NCBI RefSeq assembly: GCF_035083965.1
Contig: NC_089732.1
Coordinates: 5,347,383 to 5,411,382, forward strand
Reading direction: 5' to 3'
DNA from: Branchiostoma lanceolatum
Lineage: Eukaryota; Chordata; Leptocardii; Amphioxiformes; Branchiostomatidae
Length of the DNA stretch: 64,000 nt
A program made the translations under genes and the position numbers. The notes beneath the pieces were generated by a model, which had not been told where the DNA came from, searched no databases, and worked only from the letters and a program-made list of their open reading frames with translations. Of the stretch, positions 23,301 to 32,696 are shown in pieces; within the stretch, counting starts at the first letter, position 1, and every line of letters begins with the position of its first letter.

Positions 23301-26300
23301 GTGTCTGTGACGCACATTCGAAGATGTGTTATCGGACGCGAGACAGCGTCTCGGGAGAAACCTGTGACGGTCATACCTACCAGCGCTCAGGCTGTTCCGG
23401 GGGAAATTGTCTGGGTGAGGTCAAGGCGGAAGGCCACAAGGAAAACCTGTTCAAGGCCCTGAAATTACAAAAAGCAAAACTGGCAGAGGCAGCTGCGAAG
23501 GTATCTCTTGTTACAGTAAATGCATTGAAGTTCGCGTGGGTTTTATTTCGCGCTAAGACACAAATGTTTAGAGTGTTTACGGCGATTTTAAGTTCACGAC
23601 AGTGCTATAGCTATATAGTCACATACTGCTTCAGTACTGGATAAATGTTTGCGGTGGCTTAAACTTTGCGGTGAAACGGTCGCCGCGAAAACCGCGAACA
23701 TAGAACCACCTTGAATATTTCTGCATTTACAGTACTTTATTGGATGAACCAGACTAAAATCCCGCGTATATCATTTGTTTGAAACTAGGCGTTTTCAAAC
23801 ACAATTTTCACTTTTATTCTATATGTGCATAACATTATGGTTGTATGTTTAAATTTGCGCCTCTTTTATACACTACGGTCGTGCCAGCAACTTTTTCTCA
23901 TCCTTTTATTTGTGTGCATCGGATGCTCCGAAATGATATGTTTATCATATCATTTCCCAAACATGCCTGTACACTTCAGATTATACAGTTTGTATAACAA
24001 TGGTTTTGATGATATATACACCACATGTTCATGTTTCTGAGTGCAAAAACATCTTGTCACCAAACTTTACACATAAGATTATATTTATGAAAAAAGCACA
24101 CATTTGATTATTTGAGTCCATTCCAAGTCACCAAGAGGGTTGTTATTGTCATAATTTACAAATGTTTTCAATCTATTGTAATTATTTGTGTGAAAGATTT
24201 TATACTTTAGAAATATTTTGAATGTGATTTCAACTTTATAAATATTCCTCATGTGGAATATGATATTTCTAACAGTTTCTAAACAATGGTAACAGCATTC
24301 TACCATTATTTACAATTCTTTACAATTTCTAACCATTTTCTACCAATTGACTAAAAACAAATTTATGTTTTTCAACATCAAGAAAAAAAAGGAAGAGCTG
24401 GAAAAACGCCTGAAACAGGAGCAAAAGGAGGCCGAGGAAAGAGGTAGCTACAATGTATATGTGTCGTCATGTTGACGCTGTTGCTGTTGTAACCAACGAC
24501 AGCAGAAGTAGTGGCCATTCTATTTAATTTAACAATCTTTCTGATAAATCAAAACTAGAAGTTCTTTTAATAGGCTCACCTACAATATCCTCCAGGTACA
24601 ATATCAAAATTATGATGATGACAAAAACATTTATAGATGATTTGGGGCGGCTCTAGGTACTTGTACTTGGAATCATCTTGAATCATCTATGAAGATTAAT
24701 TAAGGGTCGGTACAGTTGTATGTATTATGTATTTCAATCAATTTGTATATTCAATTATTCAGTTTTGTTGTTGATTTGATACGCTTGACTTCAGGAATAT
24801 CTAACTTATGTTAGAAATTTGTTCAGAAATTTGCGTACGTTTGTCACTGTCTTTGTCTAATCTTATCTAGATTTTTTGTGGCGAGGTAAAATAAGTACTG
24901 TACTTGATGGTAGCGCCACTATGTCCATGTCCACGTGTATCTTGTTTCTGAATGATAAAAAAAGTAGTGGCAGACGTTGATGTTTTTTGTAAACGTTGTG
25001 TTGTATTCATTTGATTTGACGGGAATGACCTATTTACAATTTTACCTTATGATATACTATCTGCAATTTGACGTCAAGATTCGTATTTGCCTAAAACTAT
25101 CGAAGAGTGGAATTCATTGTCACCAAGTACAGTAGTATAGGGGCACCTCTGCTGGATAGATTTGAAGAACACAACACAGATGCAGTAGAAGGTCTGACAG
25201 AACGAAGCATGATTTAGTCTTGGGGCTTACCATGAAATATATAAGTCGTTGTTGTCATTCGAGACATACACGATCAAGGACAAGGTCAATGAATACACAG
25301 AATTTAAAGGGATGTTAGACACAGAGATTATCAGCTAAAGTCAAATTTGCAAGCTTTTTTTTCAGACCGGCTCATTTTGTTAACATTAGTAGGGATCTCG
25401 GGAGCCAAGGTGTTTGCAGTTAACACATGTATAATCATAATGCTAATTGATATATCATTGTAATAGGTATCTTTAACATGAAAAATATCTCTAAAGGACA
25501 CTGAAAATTTTCAATTCTGAGAGAAATGAATACGGCCATCTACAGAAGGGTACAAAAAGCTTCCAACTAATTCTCACTCACAGACTACATTGAATGTTAT
25601 AGCATTGATAGTAGTATTTAAGCAGCAGTATGTCTAACATGATTCAGGCTCCGTAATAATTGGTCAAAGGTCGCCGTTAGTCGCAATCTGTTGAGATGAA
25701 GCGATTTGGCTGAATCTTGCCGTTATGCGTCGAATCCCAGTCAATGCCAAATCGATAACACGGGAGAGGCCTGGAAGGCCAAAGGAATATTCTCCAACAG
25801 TCCAACTCGAAGAATTGACTCACCGGATTTCCAGAAATTCAATTCTTTGAGTTGGAGAACTGTTAATTTATCATTTGATATAATCAACCAACTCAGATGA
25901 AGTTTCATGCCAATGTTGATTAATCATCACATGTGTCTCCACTTGTTACTCAGCCGAAAAAATGAAATTCTTCACCGAGGAGAAAGGCAAATATTTTGGT
26001 ACTGGGACGACTTCCATCAAGGCCTGGAATGACATCAGCTTCGCGGAGTGTGCCCGCAGATGTCTGGAGGGTCATGGGGATTATGATGGTACCAACCCGG
26101 TCTGTAAGTCCTTCAACTACCGACCTGCCAACACGAAGGAAAGCAAAACAGCCAGATGCTGGTTACATAGTGAAAACAAGGACACGTTTTCGGGTAGTAC
26201 TGCATGGTCGAAGTGGCCACATCGCGACTACTATCAGAGGAAAGGTGAAAATTGTATCATATTTAAGTGCTTCCAGATTCCTTTGGACTGCTTATATTAC

Positions 26301-29300
26301 AGAACGTTGACTGAAATGATCATTTCAGCTCTTGAATTATTGTAAAGGGAACTAACAAAAACTGTTTAATGAGATACAAAACAATGTTATAGGTGGCGTA
26401 ACACTATCAAATGAGTATGATTGACAAAACTCAATGTTATTGTTTTAGTCTTATGTATACATAAACTCATCGGTGTGTGATATATCTAGATATGTCCGAT
26501 GTTTTTCATGTTGATCAGCACATTAAAGTTGTCCCTGTGTTATCCAGGCACTGAAGAATCAGCCATCAAATCATTCACCGAGGAGAAGGGCCATTTTTTC
26601 GGTACTTGGAAGACTTCCATCAAGTCCGGATCCTACGAAAACATTGGCGTCGATGAGTGTGCCCGCAGATGTCTGAAGGGTCATGGGGATTATGACGGTG
26701 TTAACCCGATCTGTAAGTCCTTCAACTACCGACCTGGCGGCACTGCCGAAACGACCAAATCCAAATGCTGGTTACATCAAGAAAATAAGGACACGTTTAA
26801 GGGTAGTTCTGAATGGACGAAATGGCCACATCGCAACTACTATCACAGGAAAGGTGAGAACATCAATTGAAACAAATCAAAGGAGCGAGTACGCCGCTCT
26901 CGGGATTCGAGCCCCGAACTCCCGATCCGCACGGCAACGCCTTAACCACTACGATAAAAGGTCGCGACCAGTTAGCCTGGTCGGTTGGAGGCGCTTGAAC
27001 CCCCACTGTTACACTATTGTAGGATTGTACCATGTTTAGTAAGTGCTTCGAATTCTGAATTCCGTAATATACTGCTTGAAAAGAAGTGTGAGTGAAATCA
27101 TATGGACATATAACAAATTCGAGGTCATTTACTCAGGAGCCCAAAATATACATTTTTGCATGAGAATGGGCAAAATATCCCGTAACATTAATTCTGGGCG
27201 GAAATTGAGATGCCTCCATATCTATATTTGTTAAGAATACATGTGTGCCAATTTTGGTGCTTTTAGGTAAATTTGCTAAAATTTTCAGCTATATGCCGCT
27301 GGACTATCAGCTCTTAAAGGGACGTATTGTAATCGTAACATAAAACAAAACTCACTTGTTTTGGATTTTTTCTACATCATTAGTTGAATCTACCTTATTA
27401 CACTGCACAGCAATATTCATCACGTATGGATGCGACTTTGTAGTGTCGTGCGAACGTCTTGAAAAAACTGTGTAAGTAATCCCCACCGCCGCTTGACTTG
27501 TTTGCAATTTGATGTACGAACCACCGAACACGCGATTGAACGCGCGACGTTCTGAAGTTTGTTTACTCGTGGTGATTTTTCTATGACACTGGAACTCCGA
27601 CCGTAATGGTCGATTCGGTTATTTCTTAGCGTTCTACACTGGCTTATTTGCATATTATTAAATGGGGGCCGATAAACGATATGCAAATAAGCCAGATTTT
27701 ACGCGTTTTTCGTTTTCGTCATTTATCAAAAATGGAAATGTGACAAAATGACGGGAATAAGTTACAAATTAGTCACAAATATGAATCTAAATGTAGATTT
27801 TTCTAATCCTTAGTATTTGTAGTTCTTGCCCACTAAATTCTACAATACTTTAAATTTGCAGGTATTTCTCGATATGTGCACGGCCTTGCTATACCCTGTC
27901 GAAATTGAGCTTCAAGTACGTCGCTATAGACTAGATGACGCAGACAAGCGAACAACATTTTTCATTCCTTCCTTGCAGACGGTTTAAATCTCTTTGATAT
28001 TAAGAGGTTACTGACTATGACTCAGAATCATGGACCTTTTATTGGACACGTCATTTCTATCGCGCTCATGAAACCGGCCCAACAGTCGACCACTCCTGCA
28101 GGTCTAATTACATGTACAAAGGTTAATATCCATCGGCGGATCCAGGATTTTGGTAACGGGGGGGCGCAAACTCAGGCGTGGCCTTCGAACGCGCAGCGTA
28201 AGCTGTGCGGGGGGAGAGCACGAGAGGGGGTGGAACCCCCTCTCGTTGGGGGGGTCTGGGGGGCCTCCCCCTGAAAATTTTAAAAATCCAGATGCTCTCT
28301 GGTGCATTTTAGAGCCATTTCTGAGCAAAATAAACCTCGGCGAGATAGCGATTTTTTTACGTAGAGTTCGGCAGAGGGGCGTCAAATGATACCAAATCTC
28401 ACCTCAGACAGCCTGGACTCTGACAGTGGCCGTCCATTTTTGACATTTCGACACACATTTTGCCGCGAAGTCGGTAAAAAAAATGACAAATGCGCATGGT
28501 CATTTTGTGTTTTTCACCGAAGCTTCCGGCGTGGTGGGAAAGATCCAACCCTGGCACTTCTTGCGTTGATGTGGACGCATTAAACGTACCTTCCTCAACA
28601 ATGATTTGCCTCTGAGTCTCAAAATGTGACTGCGTCTCCAAAAAAATGAAAAAGGAAGGCTAATTACCGTCAACAGTGGGACAGGAATCATAGAACAACA
28701 GCCTTGTTTCGATAAGAAGGAAACCTAAGGTGTACTTCCAAAGTTTTTGGTTACGCATTGTTAGCAGTTCGTGACCGGGGGCGGGGCGCGGCACGCCTCA
28801 AAAAGATCAAACTCACGCCGGGCCACTGTCACCGACACACTGCGGCACGCCCACCATAATCTCTAAGAACATTTTCGGTGACAAGTGACAAAGTGCCGAC
28901 GGTCCTACGGCCACGGGGAAGATTCACATCGGATTTTCGCTGTGCTAAAGATTCTACCAGCGGTTGATATATCTAGAACTGGGACCAACTCAGCGAAAGG
29001 TTCGCGCCAGACATGAAACGCCTGAATGTTGACAGCATCAAAACGTACCAAAGCACAAAAGCAAACACATCGATACATGAATTTTGATTTTTTTTTTCCA
29101 GAAATCAATACAAATCACTGAAATCACACCCAAACTTCTTTTAATCCTTCGATTTCATACAGACAAGTATTACAACGTGTATCAACATGCAATGTGATCG
29201 TGATCTCCCTCGTTTATGCTTGGATGCTGTGAACACATCGATCCATTTTGTCAAAGTTGTGTCGCGATTTTGCTCACTTGGTCTTGGAAAATTGACGCAA

Positions 29301-31983
29301 AGACCCCATAATTGGAAAGTAGCAGGACTGCACGACGCATACGTAGCATCTAGGAAACGGGAAGAGTACGTACAGTGTGAAAGCAAACTTGGAGCCGAAG
29401 CTCACGGCATTCAGTCTGTAGAGACACAAATTTCTGCAGTTTCCATGGCTGTAGGAGTACTAGAACTGTCTAGTCTAGTGGACACGATTTTGCCGCCGAT
29501 CATAAATTTTCTAGCATCAGCCCTACTAGATCCGGCCTTGATGTCATGCAGACTCTTTTGACGGTAATTTACCTGCCCTGCTTCTTTCATCCACATTCTA
29601 TCGTCACTTACTTGTTTCATACCTGGTTACACTGGTTGTCAGTTATTTTTGTAAATAAACTACAGTCTGGGAATATTACTTGTCAGTTCATGTTTACTAA
29701 GCTTTCCATGTTAGTAAAGTTCACGGGGAACTCCCGGTGTAAGGGACATAAAAACGAACTCTTTGGTCGAGAACAAACGAATGAACAAGAAACTGTAAAT
29801 CAATGGGAAGATACCTGATATGGTAGCCGGTTTCATCAAAGGTTTTTCGGTAATAGTATTTTCCATGTCCGATCTGAAACTTGGTCGGTACTCACGTACC
29901 TGAGAACACGAGTATGTAAGTCAAACAGCGTGTGATAAATGAACAGCACCGTGTGTGACAGCATAGTCTACCAATTTCCAGCGTTTTTAAAGGCAACTTT
30001 TGGGGGGAGTCTTTCCCATTAAAGCACTGCCAAGATAACGTCAATGGCGGCGGTAAAACTTTGCCAAAATGCGAGAAATTGCGGTCATGAATAAATGAAA
30101 TTAATTGCTCGAGTTGTTCAGGTCTATGGCAAATGACAAAGCAATATAACAGAACTAGTCTATTCTAAAACTATGACAACCAGAATATATTTTTAAAGGC
30201 TTGAAAATCCTAAATTTCCTGGGGACGATGCCCCCGCACCTCGATTGCCAGCGCCTTCTTGGCTGGCGGGAACGCTGATCGAGGCAAGGTAAGTCTTGTA
30301 TCGTTGCAGCGCTTAAACTTAACCAATCTCTAATAATATCTATACTAAAGTCAAGATCTCTATAGAAATAATACTGTTGTCTTTTCAGCTGAGCGCATTA
30401 TTAATATAAGGTTGATCCTCGCCCCCTTGCCTTGCCCCCAAAAAGCGTTTTCGCCGGTCGGCTTGTATTTTTTTTCACGGCGTGAACGGGGGGGCGCGCG
30501 CCGGGTGCGCCCCCCTCTGGATCCGCGGATGATATCTGCTTGCTTCACTATTCAAATACGAAAACGTGTTTATGTTTCTCCTTTGTTATCTAGAAATACC
30601 TGTATCTACGACACCAAAGAGCCCGGTACTAGTAACACAGCCAACGCAAGAACAGGCACAAGGTATGTCTCGTCTAAGCTTGCCAAATTTGGGTTAGGGT
30701 TAAACTTTCTATTCTGCTGATAGTTTGTACATGTGCAGAGTGATTATTCATTTACTCAGTTATCAACTATTAATACCAGTCGTAAATTATGTATGTTCAT
30801 TTTAGAATGTGCACCTTGTACTTAGTAACTCAAGTGAAGACTAGCATTATAACATATGCAATGTGTAAATGAGAACATGATTTGCATGATTAATGAGAAA
30901 CTTTATGTGTATGTATGTGGTGATAAACATTTTGCATGTGATATATTTCCAGCGGGGCAAAATTTCTTTTGACTAAAGCATTCTTTTAGTTACTTTTAGC
31001 CATGTAATGATATGTAACTGTGTATATTTGTGAAATTGAGGAGCGGGCCATTTTTTTCCGTATTTGAAGGACTATTATCAAATCCTACGATAACATTGGC
31101 GTCGATGAGTGTGTCCGCAGATGTCTGAAGGGTCATGGGGATTATGACGGTGTTAACCCTGTCTGTAAGTCCTTCAAATTCCGACCTTCCAACATGGCCG
31201 AAACGACTAAAAACTCCAAATGCTGGTTGCATAAAGAATATAAGGACACGTTTACGGGTAGTACTGAATGGTCCAAGTGGCCACATCGCGACTACTATCA
31301 GAGGAAAGCCGGTAACTGAAATGTAGTATTGTATTCGTACACGAAAACTACAAAGCGTTTGTTTATTTCTCCTCCAATTTAGAACAGCCAGCTGGGCCAA
31401 ATGAAGCAAAGAGTAAACCAAAGAAGCGTCCAGGTATTTGTAATATGTATTTTTCATACTCTATTACTTTTGACCGAGGCATTCTTATAGGAGTAAGAAT
31501 TACTTTTATCCCTATAACAATATATGTAACTGTGTGTATTTTGAAATGTGTTGTTGTGGTGTGCTACTGTACATGTATGTTTGACTAAATATGTATAAAA
31601 AATATGTATCTGGACAAAAAAATACTTCAATGAGTAGTCATTGTACTGTTTGTGCAGTATTTTACTCGACCAATAATAATCTATATTTACTGCTGTACGT
31701 TTTCATGATAAGCATTTATCATCTCCATGAAAAATTGAGATATTGTTTTTGGTGTGTCTGTGCATCTGTTTGTGTGTTTGTGTTTCCCGACTATTGTAAT
31801 CAGCATAACTCAAGAACCTCCTGATGGATTGTGAGGATATTTTTGTGTTTTCTTTCAGCTTTTATTCTGATTGGAGCAGCTTCGAGGGAAAGAGTTCCAT
31901 CGGTAGCTGCTTTCTGTGTGCTTGTAGCCGCTGCACTTCTCATGACATACACTCTGTCGGGATCGCTGCGGCTTCCGCAATAG
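14317..31983 (+). CDS. Mosaic EGF / TSP1 / PAN-domain membrane protein
   Basis: Fourteen exons join in frame: 14317-14464, 15936-16089, 19006-19179, 20194-20358, 21203-21379, 21680-21904, 22448-22624, 23262-23500, 24383-24443, 25954-26244, 26548-26853, 30594-30662, 31383-31433 and 31859-31983 (TAG). That gives about 786 aa after the missing N-terminus. All borders are AG/GT. From the second exon on, internal junctions are phase 1, except one phase 0 junction inside the coiled coil. Domain order is EGF-like exons, three clear thrombospondin type 1 repeats plus a fourth Cys-rich TSR-like unit, a charged coiled coil, two PAN/apple-like domains, a Pro/Thr stalk, a basic patch and one membrane helix with a very short tail. 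The architecture implies an extracellular binding protein. The exact combination matches no named family I know. The start is missing: the first exon needs phase 2 input, and the signal-peptide exon at 5179-5707 is the best N-terminal candidate. It is convergent with the NLR gene. Confidence 0.85.
14551..14770. mobile_element. CCCCCTCTCACTGGACCCGC MITE, copy 2 (truncated right end)
   Basis: The left end matches 7228 onward; the interior words run in the opposite order (GTTGTCATCTTGGTCATAC). The right end stops at GACGCCGCCAG. Confidence 0.78.
15024..15915. mobile_element. MITE of the same family split by inserted DNA
   Basis: The left half (15024-15165, to AAAAGACAACAGAACAC) and right half (15805-15915, from CTCAAAAAGATTCG) would make one normal 250-bp element. 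They are separated by about 640 bp of unrelated DNA. The right end stops 20 bp before the acceptor of the EGF exon at 15936. Confidence 0.75.
16090..16760. other. Intron sequence without recognised feature
   Basis: AT-rich intron DNA after the 15936-16089 exon. No coding or repeat signal was recognised. Confidence 0.5.
16760..16995 (-). pseudogene. Non-LTR retrotransposon reverse transcriptase relic
   Basis: The minus strand reads ATDFSKAFDRVHHHTNL, the standard DFSKAFD-x-V-x-H motif of LINE reverse transcriptases. A decayed upstream stretch containing an in-frame stop precedes it. It is a fossil of about 235 bp in the intron. Confidence 0.65.
17058..17282. mobile_element. CCCCCTCTCACTGGACCCGC family MITE, shortened ends
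   Basis: It carries GCGCTGGCGGCGGCGCTGCG on the left, the shared interior, and GCAGCGACGCCGCCAGCGTG on the right. The outermost bases of the family have been lost. Confidence 0.8.
17444..17940. mobile_element. MITE related to the 6028-6689 element
   Basis: It starts GACTTCGTTCACACTA and has TTTTGCAGTGTGAACGC, GATCCACCTCCGGGAGG and a GGTTCCGGGGGTG segment in the same order as 6028-6689. The iterated word is GATTGGATTGGATT instead of AATCGCGATT. The end reads GTTTGAACGGGGTC followed by a tail matching 6560-6600. Confidence 0.7.
17941..19005. other. Intron with no supported gene
   Basis: Reading frames near 18510-18968 repeat a phrase seen inverted at 17990-18130 (a TTACATTTGTGCTAAATTTC / GAGTTGAAATTTGGCC arrangement), so they are probably repeat ends. 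Confidence 0.5.
19426..19772. mobile_element. TTAAAGGCAACC foldback element, copy 2
   Basis: It begins TTAAAGGCAACCAAAGCAAT followed by ATTAGGGACC and ends GGGCCCTAGTATTGCATGG then TTTGCCTTTAA. The last bases are shared with the next element. Confidence 0.8.
19768..20173. mobile_element. Large near-perfect foldback element
   Basis: Arms of about 165 nt: TTTAAAGGCAGACTAAAC at the left mirrors GTTTAGTCTTCCTTTAA at the right, and CGTAATACTCAACGAGTC mirrors GACTCGTTGAGTATTACG. The 65-nt centre has tandem GTCGGATTCTGACGGATTCT units. It ends 20 bp before the splice acceptor of the EGF exon at 20194. Confidence 0.9.
20399..20851. mobile_element. Foldback element with TTAAAGGCACCC ends
   Basis: ATTAAAGGCACCCAGAGCAT is mirrored by ATGCTCTGGATGCTTTTAAT, and the arms extend through CATAAAATGC. 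It starts about 40 bp after the donor of the 20194-20358 exon. Confidence 0.8.
21203..23500 (+). CDS. Thrombospondin type 1 repeat block (3-4 repeats)
   Basis: Exons 21203-21379, 21680-21904 and 22448-22624 each encode one TSR with the W-x-x-W-x-x-C-x(2,3)-C-G start: WGEWDGWGPCSVTCG, WTSWGEATPCTEVCG and WSAWGAWGACSQTCD. The third has lost the usual G after C and is Pro-rich upstream. Exon 23262-23500 carries a shortened unit (CTPWTDWGVCD to CSGGNC) and then shifts into an Ala/Lys/Leu helix that continues in exon 24383-24443 (ELEKRLKQEQKEAEER). TSRs typically bind glycosaminoglycans or matrix proteins. Confidence 0.88.
23511..23735. repeat. TACTGTAAATGCAG terminal-repeat element, copy 1
   Basis: It runs from TTACAGTAAATGCATTGAAG to TTTCTGCATTTACAGTA with GCGGTTTTCGCGG-like words inside. 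Related elements are at 43341-43545 and 51553-51782. Confidence 0.65.
24444..25953. other. Intron between the coiled-coil and first PAN exon
   Basis: AT-rich with no supported exon. It contains the hairpin at 25800-25858. Confidence 0.5.
25800..25858. repeat. Hairpin
   Basis: CCAACTCGAAGAATTGA is mirrored by TCAATTCTTTGAGTTGG with a loop of about 20 nt. It lies about 95 bp upstream of the first PAN exon. Confidence 0.7.
25954..26853 (+). CDS. Two tandem PAN/apple-like domain exons
   Basis: Exons 25954-26244 and 26548-26853 encode near-identical modules. Each has FTEEKG, a C-x(3)-C pair (ECARRCLEGHGDYDG / ECARRCLKGHGDYDG), VCKSFNYRP or ICKSFNYRP, a CWLH and a terminal W-PHR-YY-RKG. This is the core four-Cys, hydrophobic pattern of PAN/apple folds, which bind proteins or carbohydrates. 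The close nucleotide match points to recent exon duplication. A third, broken copy lies at 31046-31311. Confidence 0.78.
26880..26975 (-). mobile_element. tRNA-like SINE head
   Basis: The minus strand has GTAGTGGTTAAGGCGTTGCC (A-box-like) and GGGGCTCGAATCCCGAG (B-box-like). It immediately follows the second PAN exon. No complete cloverleaf could be folded by eye, so it is called a SINE or tRNA pseudogene. Confidence 0.55.
26976..28125. other. Intron with no supported exon
   Basis: A frame at 27979-28101 enters in phase 1 after CCTTCCTTGCAG and leaves in phase 1 at CCTGCAG|GTCTAA. It ends in PAQQSTTPA, like the stalk exons. It has no domain and is only a weak candidate exon. Confidence 0.35.
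28130..28300. repeat. G-rich dispersed repeat
   Basis: GGATCCAGGATTTTGGTAAC, then GGGGTGGAACCCCCTCTCG and CCTCCCCCTGAAAATTTTAA, the pattern of a short repeat common in marine invertebrate genomes. A related inverted copy occupies about 30385-30540. Confidence 0.6.
28301..30384. other. Intron with no supported exon
   Basis: An open frame at 29187-29561 has no recognisable domain or clear acceptor. The rest is AT-rich with short inverted repeats. Confidence 0.45.
30385..30540. repeat. G-rich dispersed repeat, inverted copy
   Basis: It ends GGGGGGGCGCGCGCCGGGTG then CCCCCCTCTGGATCCGCGGA. It lies just before the linker exon at 30594. Confidence 0.55.
31046..31311 (+). pseudogene. Decayed third PAN exon
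   Basis: The sequence follows the second PAN exon closely (GTCGATGAGTGTGTCCGCAG, GGTGTTAACCCTGTCTGTAA) and still ends in a phase 1 donor (GCCG|GTAACT). Its 5' third is damaged: an extra T in the TTTTTT run shifts frame, the TGG of the FGTW segment has become TGA, six bases are missing, and no acceptor precedes it. The rest stays open and similar, so loss looks recent. A cryptic acceptor could in principle rescue the 3' part. Confidence 0.75.
31859..31983 (+). CDS. C-terminal membrane-anchor exon of the mosaic gene
   Basis: Entering in phase 1 after TTCTTTCAG, the 40 codons contain the hydrophobic helix VAAFCVLVAAALLMTYTL preceded by RERVPS and followed by only SGSLRLPQ and TAG. The protein is therefore probably type I with an extremely short cytoplasmic tail and no signalling motif. 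Confidence 0.8.
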
Positions 31984-32696
31984 TGCCATGCGGAAGACTG
32001 AATCCAGTGGTCGACGCTGTGTCACAGGTCATGACAATGTTGCGTTTGCAGTGACACAAGTTAAGGCAACAAATCAAAAGGCCTTTGTCGACAGACAAGG
32101 CTTCTACAAAACAATAGGATTAAGATTAAGACAAACCAGTAAAGCTGGATAAGAGCTGCATCATACATGCATAGTTCTCAGTAACCCATACTTGTCTGTT
32201 GCCTTTACACACGCAAAGGTGCAAAAGAACCAACACTGACATACTGCCACACTAACTTAAGCAGTATACCATTTTCAAAGCTGCGTCATTAGATAGCCAT
32301 TGTAGTGATGGTTGTTTTTTCTATTGTTCTATCTTCAAGTTATAGATCCCTACTGTCATGTCTACCAAGTTACTTCTACTGTGCTTCACGTTTACTTTCA
32401 TTGTAATACTGCTGTTGCCAGGCTAATATTTTCTGTATACGTACCACTATATTGTAACAAAGCAGATCGTGTTGAACATGTTGAAATATCTGATGCAGAT
32501 AGATAGATACATGTAGATAGATGGATAGATGGATCGATATTAGATAGATAGATAGATAGATAGGCGATTTCTTGTGATTTTTCGTGGTTGAAGACAATGA
32601 ATTTAGCAAAGCACTTAACTAAGTCTTGGAGATGAAAATTTTAGCAGCATTCGTTGATTATCATAAATACATGTAGATTTGAAAGTGCTGTTCGCC
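31984..32696. other. Spacer between convergent genes
   Basis: This 713-bp stretch lies between the stops of the mosaic gene (plus) and the NLR gene (minus). It includes a GATA microsatellite and presumably both 3' UTRs. Confidence 0.6.
32505..32562. repeat. GATA microsatellite
   Basis: Interrupted GATA units, the last five perfect. Confidence 0.9.

Noticed and set aside
26880..26975. Functional tRNA gene on the minus strand
   Set aside because: A- and B-box-like words are present but the acceptor stem does not pair, so it is treated as a tRNA-derived repeat.
29187..29561. 124-codon plus-strand frame in the mosaic-gene intron
   Set aside because: No recognisable domain, no fitting acceptor and phase, and no repeat of the neighbouring modules.
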